Origin: Haloferax massiliensis
Lineage (GTDB): Archaea; Halobacteriota; Halobacteria; Halobacteriales; Haloferacaceae
Direction of reading: 5' to 3'
Assembly (NCBI RefSeq): GCF_001368915.1
Contig: NZ_CSTE01000006.1
Location: forward strand, 186,001 to 250,000
DNA: 64,000 bases
Shown: one piece after another, positions 28,648 through 37,235 of the stretch
Position numbering within the stretch: the stretch's first letter is position 1
How the letters are laid out: each line of letters opens with the position of its first letter
The notes under the pieces: model-generated
Told to the model about the DNA's origin: nothing
Seen by the model: the letters and a program-made list of their open reading frames with translations, nothing else
Database searches by the model: none
Made by a program: the position numbers and the translations under genes

Positions 28648-28736
28648 TCCGAGGCCGTCGGCCCTCGGAGCATGAAATCGGCGGACTGAACCGCCGCTCG
28701 GGGTCGTGGGACGGTTGTCTCCGAGAGAAACTCGGA
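28648..28736. repeat. Cluster of three short hairpins
   Basis: Three perfect stem-loops in 90 nt: TCCGAGG/CCTCGGA (28648-28669), GGCGG/CCGCC (28680-28695) and TCCGAG/CTCGGA (28720-28736). The first and third share stem sequence. They lie downstream of the minus-strand gene ending at 28768 and upstream of the antitoxin-like gene; terminator, leader or small RNA are all possible. Confidence 0.35.
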
Positions 28737-28767
28737 TTGGAAGACGTGACAGAAATCGGATTGTTCG

Positions 28768-28956
28768 CTACTGCCGCGCCTGCCGGAGCGACGCGCCGTC
28801 GAAGCGCTTCAACGCGAGTTCGCCCGCTTCGAGCGGGTCGACGGGCGTGTCGTGTTCGTCGTCCATGTGTTCCATCACGAGAACGCCGACGCTCTCGCGG
28901 GAGTCGGCCGTGGAGGTGTGGCCGCACCCGTACAGACAGGTGAGTTCGTATTCCAT
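28768..28956 (-). CDS. Small hypothetical protein with Cys-rich N-terminus
   Basis: A 62-residue acidic protein with CLYGCGHTS near residues 7-15, a possible half zinc site, and the helical stretch MEHMDDEHDTPVDPLEAG. I do not recognise a characterised family. Start at 28956 is chosen over an in-frame methionine five residues upstream because strand structure begins at MEYELTC. It is the last gene before the integrated element. Confidence 0.55.
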   Translation of the reverse strand: MEYELTCLYGCGHTSTADSRESVGVLVMEHMDDEHDTPVDPLEAGELALKRFDGASLRQARQ

Positions 28957-29212
28957 GTTATTCAGTACCACAATCTATTGCGTGATATAGCTTTCTCCGT
29001 ATTCGACCGTTCGACCAGCTATATGCTGATAAATGCAGACGATTCTGTGCAAATAGGATCGAAATTGCGCTGAATAGGCGAGTATTTGGGTTAAACATTA
29101 GTGATTCGCTGTACCGAGGCAGTCACCGCGCGGTCGGTGGAGTCGAGGCTTCGTCGCTGATTCGTCCCGACGGCACGAACGACGGACCGAACGTTCTCTC
29201 GGTCAGTGGTAT

Positions 29213-29237
29213 CCGCAGAAGTTGGGTGGCCGGGGAG
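29213..29237. repeat. Left copy of the degenerate repeat flanking the element
   Basis: A 25-base stretch resembling GCAGAAnnTGGGTGGCYGGGGAG is matched at 37477-37501 with about three differences. Both copies end exactly 47 bases before the tRNA-derived att core, so they belong to one longer diverged repeat of roughly 85 bases. Confidence 0.7.
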
Positions 29238-29254
29238 TTTCAGCCCCTGACTCG

Positions 29255-29279
29255 CATCGGCAACGAAACGTTATCGATG
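29255..29279. repeat. Hairpin beside left att core
   Basis: CATCGGCAACG pairs with CGTTATCGATG across an AAA loop, with one wobble and one mismatch. It sits 5 bases from the att core, the same spacing as the different hairpin at 37513-37543. It may be a tRNA trailer/terminator structure or an integrase arm site. Confidence 0.55.
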
Positions 29280-29283
29280 GGAG

Positions 29284-29296
29284 TGGGCCAACGCGG
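29284..29296. repeat. Left attachment core (attL), copy of the tRNA-Ile 3' end
   Basis: TGGGCCAACGCGG is identical to 37548-37560, the 3' terminal part of the tRNA-Ile gene (discriminator, acceptor strand and part of the T stem). No tRNA continues beyond it here, so it is the displaced 3' fragment left by site-specific integration. The integrase gene ends 61 bases away. Confidence 0.8.
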
Positions 29297-29356
29297 TATG
29301 CATAATCAGGCCTCTCGTTACCCTCAGACTGTCGAAATCGACATTTCCTTGCATCG

Positions 29357-30409
29357 TCACAAGTCGTCCGGGATGAACTCCTGACGGCGACGCATCCGCT
29401 GGCGAGACGAAGCACGGTCGTAGTGCTTCTCCAGAATCTTCTCGCTCACATCGCCCCGGTCGCTGACCACCTCCCGAGGTGCGCCCGCATCACGAAACGC
29501 CGTGATGGAGCCGGACCGGACCGGGTGCGACGAAACCGAGAACGGACACTTACTCGATTCGTTGTAATCCGTCGCCTCGCACTCGTCGAGGTCGCGCCCG
29601 TCCGGGCACGCCTCCCCAATCGCGCACGGTCGAGTCCACTTGTAACACCAGATGCGAATCGTCGTCGGTGACGGTCGCCCGTTCGTCGTCGTCACCAGGG
29701 GCGAACGACCGAACTCATCCGTCACCCGGTGCCGATGCGGGCCGTCGATGTACTCCTCGATGACCGCCGCGACCTGCGGCTTCAGCGACACGTCGCGCTC
29801 GCCACGCGTCCCGTTCTTCAGTCCCGTGTCTGTCTTCGGACGGTGCCGGAAGCACAGCGCTCGCTCCTCGCGGTCGAAGTCCGAGAGGTCGAGCGCGCGC
29901 AGTCCACCGAGCCGGCAGGACGTACGCCACAGGATGAGGAATGCCACGTGTTCCGAGGTCGCGTACTCCCATTTGTGGAGGTAGTCGAGAATCGCGTTCG
30001 CGCGCTCCGAGTCGAGCACGGTTTCGGACACGTCCTCCCCGTGTTGCAGACGAGGGAGCCGGACTCGGTCGGCCAGCTCCTCTGGAACCGCGTTGATGTC
30101 CGCGATGTACTGGAAGAACACGCGGAGCGTCGAGACCTGCCCCTGCATCGTCACCGCGTTGCAGGGTTCATCGCCCTCGAAATTCTCCTCGCGCTTGAAC
30201 ACGCGGTAGGCGTGAATCATCCGCAGGTCCACGTCGTTCATGTTCAGCACCTCGCCGTCGCCGTAGTCCGGCGACTGGAGCCAGCGGATGAAGGACTCGA
30301 TTCGGTAGCGATGGGACCGCAGCGTGTCGTCCGAGAGGTCGTACTGGCGAGCGTCGAGGTAGTACATCAGCGCCGACTCGGGAGTAATCGGGTCGAGGTC
30401 GCCGCTCAT
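29357..30409 (-). CDS. int: Tyrosine recombinase/integrase
   Basis: A 350-residue tyrosine integrase. An N-terminal SAM-like core-binding domain (about 10-105) precedes the catalytic domain, in which Arg166 (TSCRLGGLRALDL), His295 and Arg298 (HPVRSGSIT) and the nucleophile Tyr330 (KHYDRAS) are visible. A Cys-rich insert (CAIGEAC...DECEATD...KCP, 262-288) before the HxxR motif may bind zinc and is typical of haloarchaeal viral integrases. It lies next to attL, and its ATG overlaps the stop of a 40-codon ORF. It should integrate the element at tRNA-Ile. Confidence 0.93.
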   Translation of the reverse strand: MSGDLDPITPESALMYYLDARQYDLSDDTLRSHRYRIESFIRWLQSPDYGDGEVLNMNDVDLRMIHAYRVFKREENFEGDEPCNAVTMQGQVSTLRVFFQYIADINAVPEELADRVRLPRLQHGEDVSETVLDSERANAILDYLHKWEYATSEHVAFLILWRTSCRLGGLRALDLSDFDREERALCFRHRPKTDTGLKNGTRGERDVSLKPQVAAVIEEYIDGPHRHRVTDEFGRSPLVTTTNGRPSPTTIRIWCYKWTRPCAIGEACPDGRDLDECEATDYNESSKCPFSVSSHPVRSGSITAFRDAGAPREVVSDRGDVSEKILEKHYDRASSRQRMRRRQEFIPDDL

Positions 30410-30528
30410 CGAATCACCTCCGTGAGGTAATCACGAGTGAACCGAACGGATTCGAGATGTGCTCGGGCGTCGTCGGAGCCGTCGAGTTCGTGAACGAGGT
30501 CGAGGAACCGACACCAGTCGACGCTCAT
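30406..30528 (-). CDS. 40-residue ORF coupled to the integrase
   Basis: MSVDWCRFLDLV... encodes 40 residues and ends in a TGA that overlaps the integrase ATG (ATGA), so the integrase is probably translated by coupling. The protein is acidic and predicted helical. In the temperate pleolipovirus SNJ2, as I recall, small proteins encoded with the integrase modulate integration and excision; a similar role here is inference. The first eight residues are also encoded by the neighbouring chimeric ORF because of a tandem duplication. Confidence 0.5.
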   Translation of the reverse strand: MSVDWCRFLDLVHELDGSDDARAHLESVRFTRDYLTEVIR

Positions 30529-30837
30529 CGAATCACCCCCGAATCGGGTTCACTTCCGGTCCATTCGCTACGCTTACAACCGCGGTGCGATAACTGATTC
30601 ATGGCTTCCATTGTGAGGCCGCGGTCCGGGTCGAGGGTGCTGGCTTTGGTAGGTTGAGCACCCTCGAAGGGGAACCGACACCAGTCGACGCTCATCGAAT
30701 CACCCCCGAATCGGGTTCACTTCCGGTCCATTCGCTACGCTTACAACCGCGGTGCGATAACTGATTCATGGCTTCCATTGTGAGGCCGCGGTCCGGGTCG
30801 AGGGTGCTGGCTTTGGTAGGTTGAGCACCCTCGAAGG
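30504..30837. repeat. 167-bp tandem duplication upstream of the integrase
   Basis: Copy 1 is 30504-30670 and copy 2 is 30671-30837, apparently identical. Each copy contains the start of the MSVDWCRF ORF and the end of an upstream short ORF. The unit is not a multiple of three. Identity of the copies implies a recent event or an assembly error. Confidence 0.85.
30525..30695 (-). CDS. 56-residue chimeric small ORF created by the duplication
   Basis: It starts with MSVDWCRF from repeat copy 2, then runs into upstream-ORF sequence (PFEGAQPTKAS...MEAMNQLSHRGCKRSEW) and ends with a TGA overlapping the ATG of the 40-residue ORF. Before duplication only the downstream part (from MEAMNQL or an earlier start) would have existed. 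A basic, His/Cys/Arg-containing tail could bind DNA, but expression is unproven. Confidence 0.35.
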   Translation of the reverse strand: MSVDWCRFPFEGAQPTKASTLDPDRGLTMEAMNQLSHRGCKRSEWTGSEPDSGVIR

Positions 30838-31203
30838 GGACCGTCAGCCGGGTAATCCATTCGAGGGGGCTAGTTAAAGTACTGAGCCATGGCCCCGGAG
30901 TGAAAGTGTACGTTTGAGCGAAAGTGAAGCCGCTTTCTGTCAGTCTATCAACAGCCGTCCGTCGTGGGGCTTCAATAGCCCGAGTCGTGTAGGCAAACAT
31001 GCTTCCGTACCTTGATTACGGGAGCCACCGCGGGCCGGTGTCGCAGCACCGGGTCCGCTTCTGACGCGACTGAACGACAGTCAGCGTCACGTGTAGCTCT
31101 CGGTACGAACAGGACTGTACGTGTTGGACTTAACTGTTGCGCACAGAACTGTATGAGTTAAACACAGATTGATGCACGCCACGTGCCAATGAAAATAGAC
31201 TTA
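30838..31203. other. Intergenic region between the integrase operon and the repressor gene
   Basis: No gene is supportable here. An open frame of 102 codons on the minus strand (30692-31000) crosses it and runs into repeat copy 2; it could be the original upstream small gene, but coding character is weak before MEAMNQL. The region probably carries divergent promoters for the integrase operon and the repressor. Confidence 0.45.
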
Positions 31204-31217
31204 CTACATCAATGTAG
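31191..31217 (+). promoter_or_regulatory. Repressor promoter with palindromic operator
   Basis: A perfect palindrome CTACAT-CA-ATGTAG (31204-31217) lies 9 bases before the repressor ATG, just downstream of an AAAATA TATA-like element (31191-31196). A dimeric winged-helix protein bound here would block its own leaderless promoter. The assignment of the repressor to this site is inference. Confidence 0.6.
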
Positions 31218-31226
31218 TTGTAGACC

Positions 31227-31505
31227 ATGCGCGTTCCTCTCGCCGGCTGGATGACGCCCACAGACAGGGCGATACTGGAGCGACTGCAAAACGAGGGGAA
31301 TGATGAACTCGTTCTTACACCTGCTCTAATTGCTGAGAATTCCGACTACGCACGGACCACAATCCGCCAGCATCTCAGAACACTCCTGAGTCACGAGCTG
31401 GTCGAGTACCACGACGAGGAGCGAGCGATTTACCGGCTTTCCGAACGGGGCCGCGCCTACCTTGCCGGGGAGATCGACGCCACCGAGTTAGAGAACAGCG
31501 AGTGA
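31227..31505 (+). CDS. PhiH1-repressor-like winged-helix protein
   Basis: A 92-residue winged helix-turn-helix protein beginning MRVPLAGWMTPTDRAILERLQNEG, a signature of haloarchaeal phiH1 repressor-like proteins. The recognition helix is around YARTTIRQHLRTLLSHELV, then the wing ERAIYRLSERGRAYLAGEID. These act as virus/provirus maintenance repressors. It faces away from the rest of the element, and a palindrome overlaps its promoter, suggesting autoregulation. Confidence 0.85.
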   Translation: MRVPLAGWMTPTDRAILERLQNEGNDELVLTPALIAENSDYARTTIRQHLRTLLSHELVEYHDEERAIYRLSERGRAYLAGEIDATELENSE

Positions 31506-31555
31506 GCAAGCACCCACCACCCTTACCCGTAAAGGGGGCGGGTGGATGGGTGGGT
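31506..31555. terminator. Imperfect GC-rich inverted repeat after the repressor gene
   Basis: CACCCACC-rich and GGGTGGATGGGTGGG-rich arms face each other between the convergent repressor and membrane-protein genes. It could terminate both transcripts. Confidence 0.4.
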
Positions 31556-31570
31556 TGTTCAAATGATTAG

Positions 31571-32077
31571 CTACGTTGGTTGACTAACAAATTGAGCAAC
31601 TATCTGAAGACCGAAGCCGATAGCAAGCAGAGACACGCCATATACGTATACTCTCCGTCTCTGAGCTTCAAATATCAACCGATGAGCTGTAGAAACACTT
31701 ACCATTTTAGTGTAGGTTGTTTCATTAAGTCCCTCAACCTTCCGCTCTTCGGGAAGATATGTTCGATCCCCATTGACAAGAAATCGATTCCCTTCATAAG
31801 ATATATTATCTTTTCTGGATATTGTCTGGTCGATTCTTGAATTCATGAAATGCATGAATGGCAGAAGTCGTATCTGTCCAGCAGTCACACTTCCAGCGTA
31901 CTCACCGTCCTCTGATGTCTCTTCGCGGATATATTCAAAGCCGTAAACTAGACTCCGGTGAATCGGGTCGAACCGTCTAGCTGCCTTTCCAATAGTCTCC
32001 ACTTCTGGACCCAGCAAGAGCGTAGCACCAACCAAGTCTAAAGCCAATCCGACGGGAACAAGTGAACTCACAGACAA
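31571..32077 (-). CDS. AT-rich membrane protein of the element
   Basis: A 168-residue protein with a hydrophobic N-terminus (about 5-22) and a C-terminal helix (about 146-164); the middle is soluble, with a basic patch (RRR) before the last helix. Its base composition is clearly more AT-rich than the neighbouring element genes, implying separate acquisition. It sits between the structural operon and the repressor, a common place for cargo such as superinfection-exclusion or host-range genes. No family is recognised. Confidence 0.65.
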   Translation of the reverse strand: MSVSSLVPVGLALDLVGATLLLGPEVETIGKAARRFDPIHRSLVYGFEYIREETSEDGEYAGSVTAGQIRLLPFMHFMNSRIDQTISRKDNISYEGNRFLVNGDRTYLPEERKVEGLNETTYTKMVSVSTAHRLIFEAQRRRVYVYGVSLLAIGFGLQIVAQFVSQPT

Positions 32078-32137
32078 TATTATTGAGACGGGCTACAAAT
32101 CAATTTCTTGGACAAAACGTAGTCCGGTCATATCGCT

Positions 32138-33124
32138 TCACATAGTCGGCTCAGTATCCCGTAGTATTTCGTGGAACTCGTTCCAGTCCTCAAACTGCTC
32201 CTGAAACAGATCACTCGGCAGGTTCCACGCCCACGGCGCGGCGTCGTCCGGATCGTATTTCTCCAACGTCGGTTCGAGGTTCACGAGCGAGCCGCCGAAC
32301 AGCTCTCCATCGGGCGAGTCTGAATCGGCGTCCCAGTCGCGGTAGAACGTCACTTCGTCCTGCGCCTCTTTGTAGAACGACAGCGTCGAGAGCCGTTTCT
32401 GTTCGGGATGCACGTCCTTCCCGGTGTGGCTCACCACGCCGACCGATTCGACGCCGAGCTTCGAGAACCGCTTAATCGCGGGCGTCCATTGCGAGGCCAC
32501 TTCGCGGCTGAACGTCCGGGCGTCGAAGTGCGTCGAGCCTTCGTCGATAGTGACGGTCTTCGGCCGCTCGCGGTGGGTCAGCAGTACGTCCATCAGGTCG
32601 TACATCGACCGCACCACGATGTCCGCGCCGTCCCACGTCCCCACGTTCGAGATGACCAGCAGGTCATCGCCGAAGTGCGCCCGCGCGAGGTCGCCGTTCA
32701 GCAGGAACATCGTATTCGTCTTTCCCGTGTTCGGGTTCCCCGCGCCGGTGATGGTCGTGAGACCACCGCCGTTTTCGAGCTCGTCGACGAGCCGAAGCGG
32801 GAGCGTCAGCGAACTGGCGTCGAGGTCCTGCTGGGTCACGCCGACGAGGTACGAAAGCGCGGTCGCGTGCGACGACTGCACCGCGCGGGTCGCGGCTTGC
32901 GTCCGAAGCGATGAATCGACGAGCCTCCCCAACGAGGTCTCGGCGAACGAGTCGGCGAGTTCGTCGTCGTCGGTGAGGTCGAGCGAGTTCAGGAACGACA
33001 GGTTCGCGTGGTCGCCCTTCGAGACGGGCAGTCCCGCGTGGTCGAGCAGTCTGTGGTCGCCGTCGATGCGCCCGCGCACCTGTTCGTACAGCTTCGCCGC
33101 CGTCAGCAGTCGTTCGTCGGTCAC
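32138..33124 (-). CDS. P-loop ATPase (VP8-like)
   Basis: A 328-residue ATPase with an unusual Walker A, GAGNPNTGKT (127-136), and Walker B TVTIDEGSTHFD (Asp194/Glu195). It has a downstream sensor-like VVSHTGKD. The size and position at the end of the small-gene operon match the VP8-type ATPase of pleolipoviruses, proposed to act in assembly or genome handling. An acidic C-terminal ~70 residues follows. Its start overlaps the previous stop (ATGA), so translation is coupled. ATPase activity is well supported; the viral role is inferred. Confidence 0.8.
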   Translation of the reverse strand: MTDERLLTAAKLYEQVRGRIDGDHRLLDHAGLPVSKGDHANLSFLNSLDLTDDDELADSFAETSLGRLVDSSLRTQAATRAVQSSHATALSYLVGVTQQDLDASSLTLPLRLVDELENGGGLTTITGAGNPNTGKTNTMFLLNGDLARAHFGDDLLVISNVGTWDGADIVVRSMYDLMDVLLTHRERPKTVTIDEGSTHFDARTFSREVASQWTPAIKRFSKLGVESVGVVSHTGKDVHPEQKRLSTLSFYKEAQDEVTFYRDWDADSDSPDGELFGGSLVNLEPTLEKYDPDDAAPWAWNLPSDLFQEQFEDWNEFHEILRDTEPTM

Positions 33125-33506
33125 GCGGACTCACCTCCGTCGAGGGGATGCGGGCCGAACTCGCGGGTCGAACTGCCGTCGAGGTCGTGAGCGCAGTCGC
33201 GCCCGTCTCCGTCACCGTCGGAGCGGTCAGGCGTGCGTTCGTCCGCGTCGTCCGTCCCGTCGTCCCGCGCGTGGTTCCGCACGAGGTACGCCGTCGCCAG
33301 CGGCAGGGCCGCCGAAACGAACACGTGCATATTCGTCACCGGGTAGTACGACGCCGCCACCGCGCCGTCATCGAGGAAGCGCATCGGCACGTCGAGCGCC
33401 CGCGGCGGTATCATCAGGAGACCGAACCACAGGCCAGCGACGATACCGACCGACAGCGAGAGGGCGATTATGTACTGTTCGCGCGTCGAGAGTTCCAATT
33501 CGAGTT

Positions 33507-33510
<4 letters not shown>
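33121..33510 (-). CDS. Small two-helix membrane protein of the element
   Basis: A 129-residue protein with two hydrophobic segments (about 13-35 and 57-80) and a long Asp/Arg-rich soluble tail. It overlaps both neighbours by ATGA junctions, so it is made with the upstream 140-residue protein and the ATPase. By position it corresponds to the ORF7-like membrane protein of pleolipoviruses; sequence similarity could not be checked. Confidence 0.7.
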
Positions 33511-34712
<1,202 letters not shown>

Positions 34713-34733
34713 TACAGCTAGAACATGTTGATA

Positions 34734-34754
34734 GTAGGTACTAGCCGTACCTAC
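34734..34754. promoter_or_regulatory. 8-bp inverted repeat between rep and the structural operon
   Basis: GTAGGTAC and GTACCTAC flank a 5-base spacer, 22 bases upstream of the ATG of the 122-residue gene and after the rep stop. It could be an operator for the operon, a terminator of rep or a replication site. Confidence 0.45.
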
Positions 34755-34798
34755 CAGCCGTGTGAAAGTGGAATCACCAGGCAGGGTAGGTTTCTACG

Positions 34799-36703
34799 TC
34801 ATCCCCACACGTCAGCGACCGGTGGGGGTTTCTCGCCGCCGACATCGGGGTATTCCGGCTGTCCTCCCGAAGCAACGTAGTCTTCGACGTGTTCGAGATT
34901 CGTAGCCGTCGCGTCGGCCGTCGGCATGTCCCAGTAGGCGTAGCAACCCAGGTAGTCGATATGGCAATAGAAATCGGCACTCTCCGGGAGCGTCGATTCG
35001 ACGCCTGGTGTCACTACGTCGTCGAGCGCGAGTTCTTCGACTGTCGCGCCATCGCACGCGAGCTGGAGAGAGTCGATAGAGAACTCTCGAACGGCGTGCC
35101 GAACGTCCGGGTCTTGCAGGTGCTCGGGCCTCTCTATCGCTTTCTCGATGTCTCGTGAGATGGACCAGAACCGCCTGCCGGTCGCCCAGTAGAGGCCGAG
35201 TTTCCACGTCGCCGCCTTGTCCGCGTACGAATCCGACTCTTTCGCGTCCTCGAACGACTCGGAGGCTTCGAGCAGGGAGCCGAAGGTGGCCGAGAGGTAC
35301 TTTCCGAGGTACGCGCCAGCCGTCCGGCTTTGCATCTGTTCGTCGCCGTCCTCGCCGCTCTCGTCGTCGTAGAACTCGATGAGGTCGTGAGACCTCGCGT
35401 TCTTCGCTATCCACTCGTCGCTGTGGTCGTGGTCGCCGTAGCGGTACCAGTCCACAAATCCTTTCGAGACCGGAACTTCGAACTGGTCGCCGTCGTCGTC
35501 GACGAGCGTTTTCGTTCCGAAGTTCCCCACTTCGTCGAGGTCGTCCCGAAACACGAGTGGATAGAGATCGACGATTTGACCCTGGCCGTAGTCCTTCCAC
35601 TTCCGTTCCAGCTCCGCCTTGTCTATCAGGAACGGCATCCCGTCACTCTCGCGGGTCGGAACGTCGAACATCAGGACGTGCAGGTGCGCGTAGCCCTTCT
35701 CGGTGAACTCCAGAGCTTTCAGGTACGGCGGCCGGTAGCGAGGTCGCCCGGTCACTTTGCCGTCGAGCGCCGGTGACCAACTGGGAACGCCGTCCTTCCT
35801 GGTGTCGTCTTTCGTCGACGGGTCCGAATCGAAGTACGAGAGGAGCCGGTTGAAGTTCGGGTTTATCGACGAGATGCCGTCGTACAGCGAGCGCGGGTCG
35901 GGTCGAGTCGGGTCGTCGTACGTGCCAGGGTCCGTCGTCAGCGTCATCAAGACGGCGTTGTCGTACTTTTCGTAGGCGTGTTCGAGCGCGCTGTTGTACC
36001 GCGCCCACGTCTTGCGGAGCCGTCCTTGGGAGTTGAAGCGAGTGTTGTACTGCTTCGTCATCCGGCGGGTGGTGTCGCCGCCGCGTCGCCCGCAGAAGTG
36101 GACGTCGAACAGCAGTTGGTAGTTCTCGATGCGCTTCAGGTACCGATGTAAAGAGTCTTCCAGCAGGTCCCGACCCCAGTCATCGACCTCATTCGCGGTT
36201 CTCAGGTAGTTTTCGCAGAAATGCCGGTCGTACAGCAGGTCGTCGCGTTCCCTGGTTGTTTGAGTAATGCCTTCTGATATCAAGTCAAGTAGGCGAATTG
36301 TCGGGGTGACCATCGTCATGCCGTCAGACTGGCGTTTTTCGATGAGTTGGGGGTCGTGCCCGTCGAGGTCGTTCAGGAAGCGGTAGACGAACTGGTAGTC
36401 CGGGTCGCTCCCGTCGAACCGCTCGCATTGTCCGATGTACTGACCCTTGACGCACTCGGAGACGAGCGTCGGCAGGTAAATCCCCTCTGGCGAGGTCGAG
36501 ATGCGCTTTACCAGCCGTACGCGGTCGCGGTCGCGCCCGCGAAGTTCGAGGTCATCGTCCGGGTCCGCCGGGTCGTACCCGTAGGCCAGCAGGCCGAGGT
36601 CGCCCAGGTAGTCCACGAGGTAGGTATCTTTACATCGGTCTGGACGGAGTCGAGAGCCCCATACGTCGGCGATTTCGGGCGATGAGCGTTTCCCGACGCT
36701 CAT
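34799..36703 (-). CDS. rep: HUH-family rolling-circle replication initiator
   Basis: A 634-residue Rep protein. The three HUH signatures appear in order: motif I VLMTLTTDPG (251-260), motif II YAHLHVLMF with metal ligands His340 and His342, and motif III YLGKYLSATF with candidate nucleophile Tyr465 or Tyr469 around Lys468. Such proteins nick a double-strand origin and join to the 5' end. An N-terminal ~240 residues and a C-terminal ~165 residues extend well beyond the HUH core, as in haloarchaeal virus Reps. It lies downstream of a duplicated hairpin region that may be its origin. Confidence 0.85.
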   Translation of the reverse strand: MSVGKRSSPEIADVWGSRLRPDRCKDTYLVDYLGDLGLLAYGYDPADPDDDLELRGRDRDRVRLVKRISTSPEGIYLPTLVSECVKGQYIGQCERFDGSDPDYQFVYRFLNDLDGHDPQLIEKRQSDGMTMVTPTIRLLDLISEGITQTTRERDDLLYDRHFCENYLRTANEVDDWGRDLLEDSLHRYLKRIENYQLLFDVHFCGRRGGDTTRRMTKQYNTRFNSQGRLRKTWARYNSALEHAYEKYDNAVLMTLTTDPGTYDDPTRPDPRSLYDGISSINPNFNRLLSYFDSDPSTKDDTRKDGVPSWSPALDGKVTGRPRYRPPYLKALEFTEKGYAHLHVLMFDVPTRESDGMPFLIDKAELERKWKDYGQGQIVDLYPLVFRDDLDEVGNFGTKTLVDDDGDQFEVPVSKGFVDWYRYGDHDHSDEWIAKNARSHDLIEFYDDESGEDGDEQMQSRTAGAYLGKYLSATFGSLLEASESFEDAKESDSYADKAATWKLGLYWATGRRFWSISRDIEKAIERPEHLQDPDVRHAVREFSIDSLQLACDGATVEELALDDVVTPGVESTLPESADFYCHIDYLGCYAYWDMPTADATATNLEHVEDYVASGGQPEYPDVGGEKPPPVADVWG

Positions 36704-36813
36704 CTATCGCTCCGAGAGACCGCACGCGCGGCTGGTGAGTCGTGAGCGCCGGGGCCGCGGGTGCCCGCGTTACTCACTGCTACCCCCGTCTGTGCGGATG
36801 AAATCGCTCAAAC

Positions 36814-37235
36814 GGCACTGGGCCTTACCGCCACTCGTTTTCGGCCGACGGCCGTCGGCCTCATGCGGACCGGCTTCCGGGTCAGGGGCAAGCCCCTGCT
36901 TCCGGCCGCTCCGGGCGGACTGGGACCCGCCCTCCGCTGTTCCGGTCCTTGCGGTGGTTTCTGCGGCCAGTTGGTGTGCCCACAGGAGCGAGGTGAGACG
37001 ATGGTCCCGAATCTCGTCCTCGATGGCACTGGGCCTTACCGCCACTCGTTTTCGGCCGACGGCCGTCGGCCTCATGCGGACCGGCTTCCGGGTCAGGGGC
37101 AAGCCCCTGCTTCCGGCCGCTCCGGGCGGACTGGGACCCGCCCTCCGCTGTTCCGGTCCTTGCGGTGGTTTCTGCGGCCAGTTGGTGTGCCCACAGGAGC
37201 GAGGTGAGACGATGGTCCCGAATCTCGTCCTCGAT
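36814..37235. repeat. 211-bp tandem duplication with two strong palindromes per copy
   Basis: Copy 1 is 36814-37024 and copy 2 is 37025-37235, seemingly identical. Each contains an 18-bp perfect palindrome (GGCCGACGGCCGTCGGCC at 36843-36860 and 37054-37071) and a 7-bp inverted repeat CAGGGGC-AA-GCCCCTG (36883-36898 and 37094-37109). The unit length is not divisible by three, so it shifts the reading frame of the small zinc-protein gene. Position just upstream of rep makes it a candidate rolling-circle origin. Confidence 0.85.

Larger units (their letters stand above)
28957..29356. other. Left junction region of the integrated element
   Basis: About 400 bases with no supportable gene. The first 150 are AT-rich relative to the chromosome. 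Then comes a segment that matches the DNA beside tRNA-Ile at the other end of the element, including a hairpin and the 13-bp att core, followed by the 3' side of the integrase gene. Confidence 0.6.

Noticed and set aside
29284-29296. Possible second tRNA gene at the left att
   Set aside because: Only 13 bases of the tRNA 3' end are present; no other arm follows.
30692-31000. 102-codon minus-strand frame upstream of the integrase small ORFs
   Set aside because: Only its last ~30 codons look coding, and these are inside the duplication. Kept as a possibility in the intergenic entry, not called as a gene.
34799-36703. Repeated ADVWG at both ends of the Rep protein
   Set aside because: A four- to five-residue coincidence; the underlying DNA does not form a repeat that I could confirm.
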